A stretch of 64,000 nt of DNA from Veillonellales bacterium (GCA_039680175.1 JBDKTO010000025.1:1-64000), one strand, 5' to 3'. Positions 9,766 to 20,222 are shown, counted from the stretch's first letter. Notes: generated by a model from the sequence alone, not told the origin. Program-made: numbers and translations.

Positions 9766-12700
9766 ACATCACCCGGTTTTCCATTCAGAAACCAGTCGGC
9801 ATATCGATGATTGTTATGTTATTCGTCGTACTGGGGTTATTCAGCTTTTATCGCATCGGCGTGGAATTGTTACCGTCGGTTAATATCCCTTATGTAACAG
9901 TGACGGTAAATTATCCGGGTGCCGGGACGGAACAAGTTGAGGAAGATGTTATCAAACCTTTGGAAAATGCCTTGTCATCTTTATCAAACCTAAAGCATAT
10001 TACATCAGTTGCCCGTCCGGAAAAGGCGCAGATAACGTTAGAATTTGAATTTTGGGCCAATGTAGCGACTTCGGCTATCGACGCGACCCAGTATGTCAAC
10101 GCGGCTATGAGCAAGCTGCCTACTGCGGTGAAGACGCCGTCGGTTATTAAAAGGGATATTAACGCTACCCCCATTATGGAAATCTCCGTTGTTTCCGGCA
10201 AGCCGCTGTCGGATGTATATACGCTGGCGAATGATGTATTTGTGGAACGGCTGCAAAGAGCCAGCGGCGTGTCTGACGTTACGCTGTTCGGCGGCCGGGA
10301 TAAAGAAGTGGCGGTTGAAGTTGATAAAGATAAGCTGTCTTATTACAATATTTCTCTAAGCCAGATTGCCAACCGGATTCAGCAGGAAAATGTACTGACT
10401 CCGGCCGGATCGGTTTTTACCGATAAAACGGAGACGAATGTGCGCTTGACGGCTCAATATGCTTCGCCGGAAGAACTGGCGGGCATTCATGTTACGAATG
10501 CCAAAGGTATCAATATACCGCTAACGGATCTTGCCACCGTTAGGGAACAGGATAAAAGAGTTACCCGTTATGCCCGCACGAACGGACAGGATGTAGTGTC
10601 GCTGACAATTTATAAAAATAGCGATGCCAATTTGGTGGATACAGTAAAAGCGGTAAAACAGCAATTGGATAGTTTACGTGCCGAATATCCGGACTATCAG
10701 TTTGTAACGATTACTGATTCTTCCACATATGTGCAGGATGCTCTTCATAATACGCTGGAAGCGCTGATTGAAGGACTGTTCACAACTGGCCTGGTATTAT
10801 ATCTGTTTTTGCGGGGCTGGCGTTCTGCTGCCGCTGTTTTGATTGCGATACCGACTTCCTTAATTTCTACTTTCTTTGTGATGTATATTGCAGGTTTTAC
10901 TTTTAATATGATGTCGCTGCTGGGAATGTCCTTGTGTATTGGCACGCTGGTGGATGATTCTATTGTGGTGCTGGAGAATATTCATCGCCATTTTCGCATG
11001 GGAAAGGATGCGAAGACGGCAGCGGAAGAGGGCCGAACAGAGATTGGCATGGCTGCTTTGGCGATCACCCTTTGTGATGTAGTAGTCTTTATGCCAATCG
11101 CCTTTATGACCGGAATGACCGGGCAGTTTTTCCGGCAATTCGGCCTGACAATTGTCTTTGCTACGTTATGTTCACTTTTTGTATCCTTTACCTTGACGCC
11201 GATGCTGGCATCCCGGTTTTATGCAAACGGAATTGTGGAACCGAGAGGCAAGCTATGGGATTTTATGGCGCGTTTGGAAAACGGGGCAATAGAAAAATAT
11301 GGAAAGATATTACATTGGAGCTTGAAGAATCCGGCAAAGATTATGGTAAGTATTGCGTTGATTTTTTTTGCCACCCTTTCTTTTATTCCTTTAGGAATTA
11401 TTGGCTCCGAGTATATGCCGAAAACAGATGAGGGCAGCTTCCGGATTATGATGCAGTTTCCGGTAGGCCAGAATATTGATCAGACGAATAGCGAAGTAAG
11501 AAAAATAGAAGAGTATCTTACGACAGTGCCGGAAATTACTAATTATCTGTCGAGTGTGGGAACTCCGGCTGGAAGCTATGGCAGTATCAGCGTGCAAATG
11601 GTTGATCGAAAAGAGCGGAACCGCAGTGTTTGGCAGGTCACTGATCAGATACGGCAGTATCTCAGGAAAAATTATCCCCAGGCCACATCGCAGGTCAGTG
11701 AAACTCAGTCTTCCGTTGCCGGGGTATCCGGCGGCAGCGGAACCGGCGGCGGCGGCCCTAACACTTCTCCGGTGCAGATTGAGCTGCGGGGAGCCAGCCT
11801 TGACAATATTATTAAGGCCTCCTATAGGATTCAGGATATTGTTTCTACGGTTCCCGGGGTAAAAGATGTTCGCAGTTCCTACAGTGAAGGTATGCCGGAA
11901 ATCCGTCTGGTGGTTGACAGGGAACGGCTTAAATTCTTTAATACTACCGTTAATGAAGTGAACAATGTATTTTCCGGCGCAGTAGCCGGGACACTGGCCG
12001 GCTATTATGCCAACGATCCTACCAATGACAGCCAGGATACCGATATTTATGTACGGATTAAAAACAGTGACGGCTTTAAGGCATCTGATATAAGTTCTAT
12101 ACCGGTTCAGGCCGGAACAGGGTTAGTCAGATTAAGCGATGTGGCCCGGCTGCAGGATAGTGTCGGACCGGTTATGCTGCGGCGGGTGGATAAGCAGGAG
12201 TCGATCAATATCGCCGCCAATATAACCGATCGTCCCTTGCAGGATGTATTGAATGATATTTCCAAGAGTATAAAGCCGGAAGATCTGGGGACAAATGTGA
12301 CTTACCGGTTTACCGGTCAGGCGGATAACATGAAAAGCACTTTCACCGAAATGGCGCAGGCGCTTGGTTTATCCTTACTTTTAGTCTATATGCTTTTGTC
12401 TACCTTATATGAATCTCTCTCTACGTCGTTTATTCGGATGTTTTCACTTCCCTTCGGCTTAATCGGCGCATTAACCCTATTGGCCATTACTCGCAATACT
12501 CTTAATCTATATTCTTTAATTGGAATCCTGGTAATGGACGGTGTAGTGGCTAAAAACGGCACACTGCTTTTAGATTATACGATGACGCTGATGGGGAGGG
12601 GGATGAATGCCCGGGATGCTGTCATTGAAGCCGGTAAAACCAGGCTGAAGCCTATTTTTATGACTACTTTGACGATGATAACGGGAATGCTGCCAATGGC

Positions 12701-12905
12701 GCTCGCTTTAACTGCCGGCTCGGAGACTCGGGTCGCCATGGCCTGGGTAGTAATCGGCGGCTTGACTTCCTCCACGTTTTTTACGCTGGTTGGCATACCG
12801 ATTATCTTTTTATATTTTGAAGGTAAGCCTTTCTCAAGATATAGGCATGCCATCAGTCATGCTTATAAGCGCTTAGCAGGCAAAGGACAGCAGTCTGCGG
12901 GATAA
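9762..12905 (+). CDS. RND family efflux pump (AcrB/MdtB-like inner-membrane transporter)
   Basis: The 1,047-residue product has the standard length and layout of hydrophobe/amphiphile RND pumps: an N-terminal membrane helix (SIQKPVGISMIVMLFVVLG), a large periplasmic loop, a block of helices, then the second half repeating the arrangement. Motifs such as GTLVDDSIVVLENIHR in the membrane domain support the call. A glycine/serine-rich stretch (GGSGTGGGGPNTSP) lies in the second periplasmic loop. The GTG start overlaps the adaptor stop. It probably exports drugs, detergents or lipophilic compounds by proton antiport; specificity cannot be read from sequence. Confidence 0.95.
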   Translation: MNITRFSIQKPVGISMIVMLFVVLGLFSFYRIGVELLPSVNIPYVTVTVNYPGAGTEQVEEDVIKPLENALSSLSNLKHITSVARPEKAQITLEFEFWANVATSAIDATQYVNAAMSKLPTAVKTPSVIKRDINATPIMEISVVSGKPLSDVYTLANDVFVERLQRASGVSDVTLFGGRDKEVAVEVDKDKLSYYNISLSQIANRIQQENVLTPAGSVFTDKTETNVRLTAQYASPEELAGIHVTNAKGINIPLTDLATVREQDKRVTRYARTNGQDVVSLTIYKNSDANLVDTVKAVKQQLDSLRAEYPDYQFVTITDSSTYVQDALHNTLEALIEGLFTTGLVLYLFLRGWRSAAAVLIAIPTSLISTFFVMYIAGFTFNMMSLLGMSLCIGTLVDDSIVVLENIHRHFRMGKDAKTAAEEGRTEIGMAALAITLCDVVVFMPIAFMTGMTGQFFRQFGLTIVFATLCSLFVSFTLTPMLASRFYANGIVEPRGKLWDFMARLENGAIEKYGKILHWSLKNPAKIMVSIALIFFATLSFIPLGIIGSEYMPKTDEGSFRIMMQFPVGQNIDQTNSEVRKIEEYLTTVPEITNYLSSVGTPAGSYGSISVQMVDRKERNRSVWQVTDQIRQYLRKNYPQATSQVSETQSSVAGVSGGSGTGGGGPNTSPVQIELRGASLDNIIKASYRIQDIVSTVPGVKDVRSSYSEGMPEIRLVVDRERLKFFNTTVNEVNNVFSGAVAGTLAGYYANDPTNDSQDTDIYVRIKNSDGFKASDISSIPVQAGTGLVRLSDVARLQDSVGPVMLRRVDKQESINIAANITDRPLQDVLNDISKSIKPEDLGTNVTYRFTGQADNMKSTFTEMAQALGLSLLLVYMLLSTLYESLSTSFIRMFSLPFGLIGALTLLAITRNTLNLYSLIGILVMDGVVAKNGTLLLDYTMTLMGRGMNARDAVIEAGKTRLKPIFMTTLTMITGMLPMALALTAGSETRVAMAWVVIGGLTSSTFFTLVGIPIIFLYFEGKPFSRYRHAISHAYKRLAGKGQQSAG

Positions 12906-12951
12906 GACGGTACGGCAGCCTGAAAACGGAGCAGTTGGTAAAAAAATAAGT

Positions 12952-13027
12952 TGTCATTGCGAACAATAGTGAAGCAATCTCGCTGTCTTTTTCAGCAGAT
13001 TGCTTCGTCGTCACGCCTCCAATGACA
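12952..13027. repeat. Palindromic intergenic repeat
   Basis: TGTCATTGCGAAC with GAAGCAATCTCGCTG on the left is mirrored by CAGCAGATTGCTTCGTC and CCAATGACA on the right, giving an imperfect hairpin of about 75 bp. Sequences of this TGTCATTGCGA...GAAGCAATC kind are dispersed intergenic palindromes in many genomes. It sits between the RND pump and glnS. Confidence 0.7.
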
Positions 13028-13192
13028 GTATATATATGCGGCGTTTGGGTAAAATAAGGGGATACAGGTAAGCAGTAAGGAAAAAATTAAAAGACTTTAT
13101 AGCAATGACGGCGATATGGAGATTTGTAAAGCAGGAAATATTCGACAAATGACGAACAAAGAATGGATATAACTGAAAAAGGAGCCATGAGG

Positions 13193-14887
13193 ATGAGCAC
13201 CAACCCTGTTTTACCTTCAAATTTTATTCAGAACATTATTAATGAAGATTTACAGAACAATAAAAACGAGAGCAGAGTCCATACCCGCTTTCCGCCGGAA
13301 CCGAACGGCTATCTGCATATTGGCCACGCTAAATCGATCTGTCTTAATTTTGGGATCGCCAAGGAAAATAACGGCCTTTGCAACCTGCGCTTTGATGATA
13401 CCAATCCCAGCAAAGAGGAAGTCGAATATGTGGATTCCATTCAGGCGGATGTTCACTGGCTGGGATTTGACTGGGATGACCGGATGTTTTATGCTTCCGA
13501 TTATTTTGAACAGCTTTATCAATATGCAGTTCAATTAATAAAATTAGGGAAGGCCTATGTCTGTGATTTAACGGCTGATGAAATCCGGTCCTATAGGGGT
13601 ACCCTTACCGAACCTGGTAAGGACAGTCCTTACCGGAACCGCTCGGTGTCAGAGAATCTTGCCTTGTTTGAAAAGATGCGAACCGGCGAATTCCCGGACG
13701 GTTCCCGGGTTCTGCGGGCTAAAATTGACATGGCTTCACCTAACGTAAATATGCGTGATCCGGTTATCTACCGGATTTTAAGGGCGACTCATCATCGTAC
13801 CGGTGATCAATGGTGTATCTATCCCATGTATGATTATGCCCATCCGCTGTCCGATGCTTTGGAGCATATTACCCATTCCATCTGTACCTTGGAATTTGAA
13901 GACCATCGCCCGCTGTATGACTGGGTGCTGGAAACTCTTAAGCTGGAATACCGGCCCCGGCAGATCGAATTTGCCCGGCTGAATCTTACCAATACAGTGA
14001 TGAGCAAACGTAAGCTCCGCCAACTGGTTGAAGGCGGCTATGTAAGCGGGTGGGATGATCCGCGGATGCCGACAATATCAGGTCTGAGACGGCGGGGTTA
14101 TACGCCGGAGGCAATTCGCGACTTCTGCGAGCGGATCGGAGTCGCCAAAAGCAACAGTACTGTGGATGTGGCTATGCTGGAGCACTGTATCCGGGAAGAT
14201 CTGAACGCCCGGGCTCCCCGGGCTATGGCGGTTCTTCGTCCCCTGAAGGTCGTCATTGACAATTATCCTGAGGGTGTGGTAGAAGAGCTGGAAGCGGAGA
14301 ATAATCCGGAATGCCCGGAGATGGGTACACGCAAAGTATCTTTTTCCCGGGAACTGTATATCGAGCAGGAAGACTTCTCTGAAAATCCGCCGAAAAAATT
14401 TTTCCGGCTCAGTCCCGGTAAGGAAGTGCGCTTGAAGCACGCTTATATCATCAAGTGCGAATCAATTGTAAAGGACGAAAAGACCGGGGAAGTAACGGAA
14501 GTTCATTGCACTTACGATCCTGAAAGCAAGAGCGGCGGGGCTACCAGCAGCCGGAAAATAAAAGGAACACTCCATTGGGTATCGGTTTCTCATGCTGTTC
14601 CGGCTGTGGTCCGTCTCTACGATTATCTGCTGCTGGCTCAGGCGGAAACTGAGGAAGAAGCGGAGGGAGCGGATTTTATATCCACGCTGAATCCCAATTC
14701 GCTGATTGAGCTTACGAACTGCAGGCTGGAATCCAGTTTGGCCGATTCGGCGCCGGGCAGCCGTTACCAATTTTTGCGGCAGGGCTATTTTGCGGTCGAT
14801 TCGGTGGATTCCCAACCGGGAGCACTGGTCTTCAACCAGATTGTGGGATTGAGAGATTCCTGGGCTAAGGCTCAGAAGAAGGGATAA
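13193..14887 (+). CDS. glnS: Glutaminyl-tRNA synthetase
   Basis: This class I synthetase charges tRNA-Gln with glutamine. The nucleotide-binding HIGH motif appears as [15 protein letters not shown] near residue 35, and the KMSKS equivalent is VMSKRKL, followed by the C-terminal beta-barrel anticodon-binding domains. The length of 564 residues matches bacterial GlnRS rather than the shorter GluRS. The ATG at 13193 is preferred because AAGGAG lies 8 bases upstream; an ATG at 13187 is too close to that site. The gene stands alone, ending in a terminator shared with convergent pflA. Confidence 0.96.
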   Translation: MSTNPVLPSNFIQNIINEDLQNNKNESRVHTRFPPEPNGYLHIGHAKSICLNFGIAKENNGLCNLRFDDTNPSKEEVEYVDSIQADVHWLGFDWDDRMFYASDYFEQLYQYAVQLIKLGKAYVCDLTADEIRSYRGTLTEPGKDSPYRNRSVSENLALFEKMRTGEFPDGSRVLRAKIDMASPNVNMRDPVIYRILRATHHRTGDQWCIYPMYDYAHPLSDALEHITHSICTLEFEDHRPLYDWVLETLKLEYRPRQIEFARLNLTNTVMSKRKLRQLVEGGYVSGWDDPRMPTISGLRRRGYTPEAIRDFCERIGVAKSNSTVDVAMLEHCIREDLNARAPRAMAVLRPLKVVIDNYPEGVVEELEAENNPECPEMGTRKVSFSRELYIEQEDFSENPPKKFFRLSPGKEVRLKHAYIIKCESIVKDEKTGEVTEVHCTYDPESKSGGATSSRKIKGTLHWVSVSHAVPAVVRLYDYLLLAQAETEEEAEGADFISTLNPNSLIELTNCRLESSLADSAPGSRYQFLRQGYFAVDSVDSQPGALVFNQIVGLRDSWAKAQKKG

Positions 14888-14890
14888 GAG

Positions 14891-14939
14891 AAAAACAAAA
14901 GGTTCTAAACCGCTAAGTGGCTTAGAACCTTTTGTTTTA
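14891..14939. terminator. Bidirectional terminator between glnS and pflA
   Basis: Near-perfect inverted repeat of about 17 bp (arms 14891-14908 and 14922-14939) with A-tract and T-tract flanks. It can end both the rightward glnS and leftward pfl transcripts. Confidence 0.9.
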
Positions 14940-15662
14940 ATATAAGACAGAAATATCTTGCCGCGTTAATTGTTCTCTGACAGCTTGTACATCCTGCTCG
15001 TTGGCGGCCGGTACGTCCGCTAGTGAATATTTCCAACCAAGCTTTTCCCATTTGCTGCGTCCCAGAGTGTGATAGGCCAGCAGTTCAACCGGCACCGGCA
15101 GCGGCAGGGAATGAATGAGTTTGGCGAGAGCGGTGATATCTGCCGGTTCGTTATTCACTCCGGGGATAACGACATAGCGGAGGGTTACCGGCCGGATTTG
15201 GACAGTGTATCGGAGATTGTCGATAATTTCTGTATTATCATGGCCGGTTAGAAAATAGTGTTTAGACGGTTCAACCGCTTTTAAGGAGAAAAGAACTGCA
15301 TCCGTATAAGGCAGAACCTGACGCAGCTGATCCGGTGAGCAGTAGCCGGCGGTGTCCAGGGTAGTATGGATGCCCTGTTCCTGGCAGCTTTTGAACAAGG
15401 CAGCGACAAATTCCGGCTGCAGCAGCGGCTCGCCGCCGCTTACGGTAATGCCGCCGCCGCTGGCCTCGTAATAACGGCGGTATTTGTTAACAGCCGCCAA
15501 TACCTGGGCTGCCGTAATTTCTTTGCCGGAGCAGGACCAAGTGTCCGGATTGTGACAGAATTTGCAGCTGAGCCGGCAGCCGGACAAAAATAGGACCAGC
15601 CGTATTCCCTGACCGTCTACAGTGCCGAAGGTCTCCATTGAATGGTAGCAGCCTGTTAGCAT
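14937..15662 (-). CDS. pflA: Pyruvate formate-lyase-activating enzyme (radical SAM)
   Basis: The 241-residue protein uses S-adenosylmethionine and a [4Fe-4S] cluster to install the glycyl radical on pyruvate formate-lyase. The CX3CX2C cluster motif is visible as CRLSCKFCHNPDTW (about residues 30-43), and SGGEPLLQPEF is the typical SAM-binding segment. Size and order match other activases. It lies 20 bp downstream of pflB on the same strand and is presumably co-transcribed under the ZTP riboswitch. Confidence 0.95.
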   Translation of the reverse strand: MLTGCYHSMETFGTVDGQGIRLVLFLSGCRLSCKFCHNPDTWSCSGKEITAAQVLAAVNKYRRYYEASGGGITVSGGEPLLQPEFVAALFKSCQEQGIHTTLDTAGYCSPDQLRQVLPYTDAVLFSLKAVEPSKHYFLTGHDNTEIIDNLRYTVQIRPVTLRYVVIPGVNNEPADITALAKLIHSLPLPVPVELLAYHTLGRSKWEKLGWKYSLADVPAANEQDVQAVREQLTRQDISVLY

Positions 15663-15682
15663 AGGTGCCTCCTTATGGTTCT

Positions 15683-17911
15683 CTATATTGCCTGGTGGAA
15701 GGTACGGCTGACCACTTCCTGCTGCTGGGCACGGGTAAGATTGATAAAATGAACGGCGTAACCGGAAACCCGGATGGTTAACTGCGGATATTCTTCCGGA
15801 TTTTCCATGGCTTTCAGCAATAAGGATCGGTCGAGAACATTGACATTGATATGATGTCCTTTCTGGGCAAAGTAACCGTCTAACAGCGCCACTAGATTAT
15901 TGACTCTGACTTCCGCGCATTTTCCCAATGCTCCGGGGACAATGGAAAAGGTGAAGGAAATACCGTCGCGGCACTGGGAATAATCCAGACGGCAGATCGA
16001 ATGAAAGGCGGCTAAAGCTCCCAAACGATCCCGGCCGTGCATGGGATTGGCGCCGGGGGCGAAAGGCTCGCCGGCTTTGCGGCCGTCAGGTGTGGCACCG
16101 GTTTTTTTGCCATACATCACATTAGATGTGATAGTTAAGATGGAGAGAGTGTGTTCGGCATTCCGATAGGCAGGGTGGCGCTTCAGCTTTTGTGAAAACT
16201 CGGACGATATTTCTGCTGCCAGACTGTCAACCCGATCATCTCCATTGCCGAAGCAGGGATAATCGCCGCTTATCTCGAACCCGGTAGTAATACCCCGGTC
16301 ATCGCGGATCGGTTTGACCTTGGCATGGCGAATGGCGCTTAAGGAATCGGCGGCCACCGACAGGCCGGCAATGCCGAAAGCCATAAACCGGCCGACTTCG
16401 GTATTGTGCAGCGCCATCTGCGACCGTTCGTAGGCGTATTTATCGTGCATGAAATGAATCAAGTTCAATGTATTGACGTAAAGCTTGCTGAGCCAATCCA
16501 TAATTGTGGAATAGTTTTTTCTTACTACAGCGTAATCCAAATATTCACCCTGGGGGATGGGCAGTACCGGCGCCAATTGTTCGCCGGTCTTTTCATCCCG
16601 GCCGCCGTTAATCGCCAGCAGTAATGCTTTGGCCAGGTTGGCCCGGGCACCGAAGAATTGCATTTGTTCACCGATTCTCATTGCCGACACGCAGCAGGCG
16701 ATACCGTAATCATCGCCGTATACCGGACGCATGAGATCGTCATTCTCATATTGAATGGCACTGGTATCAATGGATACCTGAGCGCAGTATTTCTTAAAAT
16801 TTTCCGGGAGAGCGTCGGACCATAGTACCGTCAGATTAGGTTCCGGTGCCGGACCCAGGTTATAGAGAGTGTGCAGTATCCGGAACGAAGTGCGGCTTAC
16901 CAGAGTGCGGCCGTCTATTCCCATGCCGCCGATGGATTCAGTAACCCACAGGGGATCTCCGGCAAATAAATCGTTGTATTCCGGCGTACGCAGATGTCTG
17001 GCCAAGCGTAATTTAATGACAAACTGATCAATCAGTTCTTGAGCTTCCCCTTCATTTATCATGCCATTAGTCAAATCCCGCTGGATATAGATGTCGAGAA
17101 AGGTGGAAACCCGGCCTAAGGACATGGCCGCACCGTTTTGCTCCTTGACAGCCGCTAAGTAGCCAAAGTATAGCCATTGCACCGCCTCGCAGGCTGTTTC
17201 CGCCGGGCGGCTTATATCGCAGCCATAGCTGGCGGCCATGGCTGTGATATTTTTTAAAGCGCTGATTTGGGCAGCAAGTTCCTCTCGCTGCCGGATTATG
17301 ATTTCCGACATGGGCTTATCGGCCGATTGGCTGAAATCGGTTTTTTTTCCTTCGATAAGCCGGTCGATTCCATATAAGGCAATTCGGCGGTAATCGCCGA
17401 TAATGCGGCCGCGGCCATAGGCATCCGGCAGGCCGGTAATGATTCCCAGGCGGCGGGCATGTCTCATTTCCTCGGTATAGCAGTTAAAAACTGCCGTATT
17501 GTGGGTGGTGCAGTGGTTGTGATAAATACCGCTGATTTTTGGATTCAGCTTGCGTTCATAGGCTTCACAGGCTTGTTCCGCCATACGGATGCCGCCGTTT
17601 ACGATGACTCCCCGTTTTAAGGGAGCATCGGTCTGCAGCCCGAAGATAATCTCGCAGGTTTTATCAATGTAACCGGGTTGGTGAGAGGTAATGGTCGATA
17701 CCCGTTCGGTATCAATATCCAAAACGCCATTGTTTGCATGTTCCTGTTTGAGAAGTTGGGTGCATTGGGACCATAACTGTGAGGTACGAGTCGATGCTCC
17801 TGCTAAAAATTGTCCGTCTCCGTCATAGGGTTGGTGATTTTGCTGGATAAAGTCCCGTACGTTGATGGAGTTTTGCCAAAGACCGTTTTTAAAACCAGTC
17901 CATGCTTTCAT
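15683..17911 (-). CDS. pflB: Pyruvate formate-lyase (formate C-acetyltransferase)
   Basis: A 742-residue glycyl radical enzyme converting pyruvate and CoA to acetyl-CoA and formate. The two adjacent catalytic cysteines appear as [12 protein letters not shown], and the glycyl radical loop near the C-terminus as [13 protein letters not shown]. Length matches the PflB family. The start is preceded by GGAGGAGGATG. Formate made here can feed tetrahydrofolate one-carbon metabolism, which makes the ZTP-sensing leader biologically sensible. Confidence 0.96.
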   Translation of the reverse strand: MKAWTGFKNGLWQNSINVRDFIQQNHQPYDGDGQFLAGASTRTSQLWSQCTQLLKQEHANNGVLDIDTERVSTITSHQPGYIDKTCEIIFGLQTDAPLKRGVIVNGGIRMAEQACEAYERKLNPKISGIYHNHCTTHNTAVFNCYTEEMRHARRLGIITGLPDAYGRGRIIGDYRRIALYGIDRLIEGKKTDFSQSADKPMSEIIIRQREELAAQISALKNITAMAASYGCDISRPAETACEAVQWLYFGYLAAVKEQNGAAMSLGRVSTFLDIYIQRDLTNGMINEGEAQELIDQFVIKLRLARHLRTPEYNDLFAGDPLWVTESIGGMGIDGRTLVSRTSFRILHTLYNLGPAPEPNLTVLWSDALPENFKKYCAQVSIDTSAIQYENDDLMRPVYGDDYGIACCVSAMRIGEQMQFFGARANLAKALLLAINGGRDEKTGEQLAPVLPIPQGEYLDYAVVRKNYSTIMDWLSKLYVNTLNLIHFMHDKYAYERSQMALHNTEVGRFMAFGIAGLSVAADSLSAIRHAKVKPIRDDRGITTGFEISGDYPCFGNGDDRVDSLAAEISSEFSQKLKRHPAYRNAEHTLSILTITSNVMYGKKTGATPDGRKAGEPFAPGANPMHGRDRLGALAAFHSICRLDYSQCRDGISFTFSIVPGALGKCAEVRVNNLVALLDGYFAQKGHHINVNVLDRSLLLKAMENPEEYPQLTIRVSGYAVHFINLTRAQQQEVVSRTFHQAI

Positions 17912-17941
17912 TTATTTCATCCTCCTCCAAAATTGAATAAC

Positions 17942-18044
17942 AAAAAACCGTCCGGGGATAGTTTTACTATGCCCAGACGGTCGGCTTTTCACTAATGCAG
18001 TCCTCGTGGTTATTTCCACTTATCCGTCAGTACTGTATTAGCGT
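17942..18044 (-). promoter_or_regulatory. ZTP (pfl motif) riboswitch with intrinsic terminator
   Basis: Read on the minus strand, an outer stem pairs bases 18040-18031 with 18001-17993, enclosing GACGGATAAGTGG, a GTGG/CCAC hairpin and GAGGACTG. After a short linker comes GCCGACCGTCTGGGCA, the conserved 3' stem-loop/pseudoknot segment of ZTP riboswitches. The same CCGTCTGGG arm can instead pair with CCCCGGACGG followed by a T-run (down to 17942), forming a terminator. Ligand binding should therefore favour pflB expression when ZMP/ZTP signals shortage of 10-formyl-tetrahydrofolate. Assigned by motif and layout. Confidence 0.85.
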
Positions 18045-18316
18045 GTATTCATCATTAAGATGCCCTTATTATAACGAATGGATAGGAGTCCGTCAATAAA
18101 AAAATAAAAATCTTTTAAAATTGTATACAAGATACAAAATTCGTGCTAGAATATTCTATAAATTGGTGATGAAGTTGCTGCTATTGAAATTCATCATGTT
18201 TACTAAGAATAAATTTTGCTGTAGTTTTCTTCTTTGCAGGTAAAATGCGGCTTTATGATAAATACTACTATATATTAATTTCAAAAATTTATTCGATTAA
18301 ATGCGGGAGGTATTAC

Positions 18317-18754
18317 ATGATGGATTTGACAAAGGTATTAGCAGTTGGACAGAATGCGGTCATGCGTAAAATTGTGCAAAAGTCGGATACGGCGGGGAAT
18401 TACACGAATGTTCTAAATGAATTGCTGGCTACACCGGCTTGTGTTGCCATGGTTATTAATGCTGCTGTAGAGACCATTGATAAATATTTACCTGATGGCT
18501 ATATCAGCATCGGTTATTCTGTACAATTTTCGCATACCGCGCCAACCAGTCTGGGAATGACTATCAGTGTAAAAACAACCATTTCTGAAATTGACGGACA
18601 TCACATAGTGCTGGATATTCTGGCATGGGATGAAATGGGGGAAATTGGCCACGGTCGGCATGAGCGGACGGTGGTCAATCGGGATGCATTGTTGAAAAGA
18701 GCAAAGGAACGCACGAAGTTTTTAGTTCAGAGAAACCTACAAGAAAGAAGGTGA
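18317..18754 (+). CDS. Hotdog-fold thioesterase (fluoroacetyl-CoA thioesterase-like)
   Basis: The 145-residue protein resembles small hotdog acyl-CoA thioesterases of the FlK type: a ...TPACVAMVINAAVE... helix, then VQFSHTAPTSLGMTI and VDILAWDEMGEIGHGRHER-like strands (native text reads LDILAWDEMGEIGHG). The ATG at 18317 follows GGGAGG by six bases; an adjacent ATG at 18320 is equally possible. It lies six bases before the next small gene and heads a cluster with a decarboxylase beta subunit. Hydrolysis of a short acyl-CoA is inferred; the substrate is not evident. Confidence 0.8.
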   Translation: MMDLTKVLAVGQNAVMRKIVQKSDTAGNYTNVLNELLATPACVAMVINAAVETIDKYLPDGYISIGYSVQFSHTAPTSLGMTISVKTTISEIDGHHIVLDILAWDEMGEIGHGRHERTVVNRDALLKRAKERTKFLVQRNLQERR

Positions 18755-18760
18755 GCAAGG

Positions 18761-18907
18761 ATGACGATACCGGATACGCTGGAGGGGGCCGCAGCATTAA
18801 GCATTATTGATTTTATTCTTAGCTTCGTATTTATAGCGGGAATCGGGTTGGTGTTGTATCTGTTTCCTTATCTGAATCATCTGGGAGAAGTCAAAGAAGA
18901 TAAATAG
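18761..18907 (+). CDS. 48-residue single-span membrane protein, decarboxylase gamma/OadG-like candidate
   Basis: The product has one hydrophobic span (IIDFILSFVFIAGIGLVLYLF) after a short acidic N-terminus, ending in a charged tail (GEVKEDK). GTGAGCAAGG just upstream supplies a ribosome site. Size, topology and position immediately before a decarboxylase beta subunit resemble the small gamma (OadG-type) subunit that anchors such complexes, but sequence similarity cannot be judged for so short a chain. Confidence 0.65.
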   Translation: MTIPDTLEGAAALSIIDFILSFVFIAGIGLVLYLFPYLNHLGEVKEDK

Positions 18908-18948
18908 TGAATCAATCAGGATGAATGCAGTGGGGGGAGAATAAAAAT

Positions 18949-20079
18949 ATGTATGAGCAGATAGCCTCGCTTATGGTGGCTCTGCCGGAGCAAACCGGTT
19001 TGGCCCAAATGTGGTGGGGTAATGTAGTTATGATTGGAATTGGAGGCATACTGATTTATTTAGCGATTGCTAAAAAATATGAACCGTTTTTGCTTATCGG
19101 TATCGGATTTGCTTGTATTGTAGCCAATGTTCCAGGGTCTGATCTGACGCAGCCCGGTGGTTTATTTTATTACGCTTACCGGGGAGTCGAGCTGTTGATT
19201 ATTCCACCGCTGATTTTTTTAGGTGTGGGAGCGATGACTGATTTCGGCCCAATGATTGCCAATCCCAGCTTGGTTATCCTGGGTGCAGCGGCCCATCTGG
19301 GAATTTTTGTGGCGTTGATTGGGGCGAAATTAATCGGGTTTACATTGGCTGAAGCTGGTGCCATCGGCATTATCGGCGGCGCTGACGGGCCTATGGCAAT
19401 TTATGTTACTATGAAACTGGCACCTCATTTGCTGCCCCAAATATCAGTAGCCGCTTATTCTTACATGGCCCTGATGCCGTTGATTCAACCGCCGGTTATG
19501 CGGCTGCTGACAACTAAAAAGGAACGGGTTATTATGATGGAACAGCCGCGATATGTATCCCGACTGGAAAAAATTGTTTTTCCGATTGTGATTGCTGTTA
19601 TTGTAAATCTGTTTTTACCGCCGGTTGCGCCGCTCATTACGATGTTGATGTTAGGTAATCTGCTGCGAGAATGTTTGTTGGTTGATCGTCTGGCCGATAC
19701 AGCGGCGAATGATTTGATGAATATTGTTACGATTGTACTGACAGTAGCTATTGGTTCAACCATGAATGCCGATCAATTTCTCAATATTAAAACCTTGGAG
19801 ATTATTCTTTTAGGTCTCATCGCTTTTGTCTTCGGCACTGGTTCCGGTGTTGTGGGTGCCAAGATTATGAATAAGATTAGCGGCGGCAAAATTAATCCTT
19901 TAATTGGTTCGGCCGGGATTGCTTCTGTGCCTATTGCTGCCAGGGTATCCCATATTGTAGGTTTGCAGGAAAATCCCTATAATTTTTTAATTATGCATGC
20001 TATGGGGCCAAACCTGGCCGGGGTATTTGGCACGGCTATTTCCGGCGGGATCATGCTGGCCTTGTTAGGTGTTAAATAA
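18949..20079 (+). CDS. Na+-translocating decarboxylase beta subunit (OadB/GcdB/MmdB family)
   Basis: A 376-residue polytopic membrane protein. The conserved ion-pathway segment reads AGAIGIIGGADGPMAIYVT, and GSAGIASVPIAARV near the C-terminus is also typical of beta subunits. These proteins couple decarboxylation of carboxybiotin to sodium export. The ATG at 18949 follows GGGGGGAGA; the in-frame ATG at 18925 is less well placed. No carboxyltransferase alpha subunit or biotin carrier is in the window, so which acid is decarboxylated (oxaloacetate, methylmalonyl-CoA, glutaconyl-CoA or malonate) is undetermined. Confidence 0.92.
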   Translation: MYEQIASLMVALPEQTGLAQMWWGNVVMIGIGGILIYLAIAKKYEPFLLIGIGFACIVANVPGSDLTQPGGLFYYAYRGVELLIIPPLIFLGVGAMTDFGPMIANPSLVILGAAAHLGIFVALIGAKLIGFTLAEAGAIGIIGGADGPMAIYVTMKLAPHLLPQISVAAYSYMALMPLIQPPVMRLLTTKKERVIMMEQPRYVSRLEKIVFPIVIAVIVNLFLPPVAPLITMLMLGNLLRECLLVDRLADTAANDLMNIVTIVLTVAIGSTMNADQFLNIKTLEIILLGLIAFVFGTGSGVVGAKIMNKISGGKINPLIGSAGIASVPIAARVSHIVGLQENPYNFLIMHAMGPNLAGVFGTAISGGIMLALLGVK

Positions 20080-20095
20080 TAACGGGGGGCGTGAA

Positions 20096-20206
20096 ATGAA
20101 CGTAACTGCCTTTGTAATCGCTTTGGCTGTTTCGCTGGGATATTACTTTTATGCAAGTCGTAAACAACGAACTCCGCAGGCGATGAAAAAGAAAGAAAAT
20201 AAATAA
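20096..20206 (+). CDS. 36-residue membrane-anchored small protein
   Basis: ATG follows GGGGGGCGTGAA. The product has an N-terminal hydrophobic span (VTAFVIALAVSLGYYFYA) and a basic tail (SRKQRTP...KKKENK). It follows the beta subunit by 16 bp and precedes the operon terminator, so it is probably a small accessory subunit of the same complex. No named family recognised. Confidence 0.6.
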   Translation: MNVTAFVIALAVSLGYYFYASRKQRTPQAMKKKENK

Positions 20207-20222
20207 ATCCATGTTATAAAAT

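Noticed and set aside
13011-13220. Minus-strand frame over the palindromic repeat before glnS
   Set aside because: It runs through a non-coding dispersed repeat and into the glnS ribosome site.
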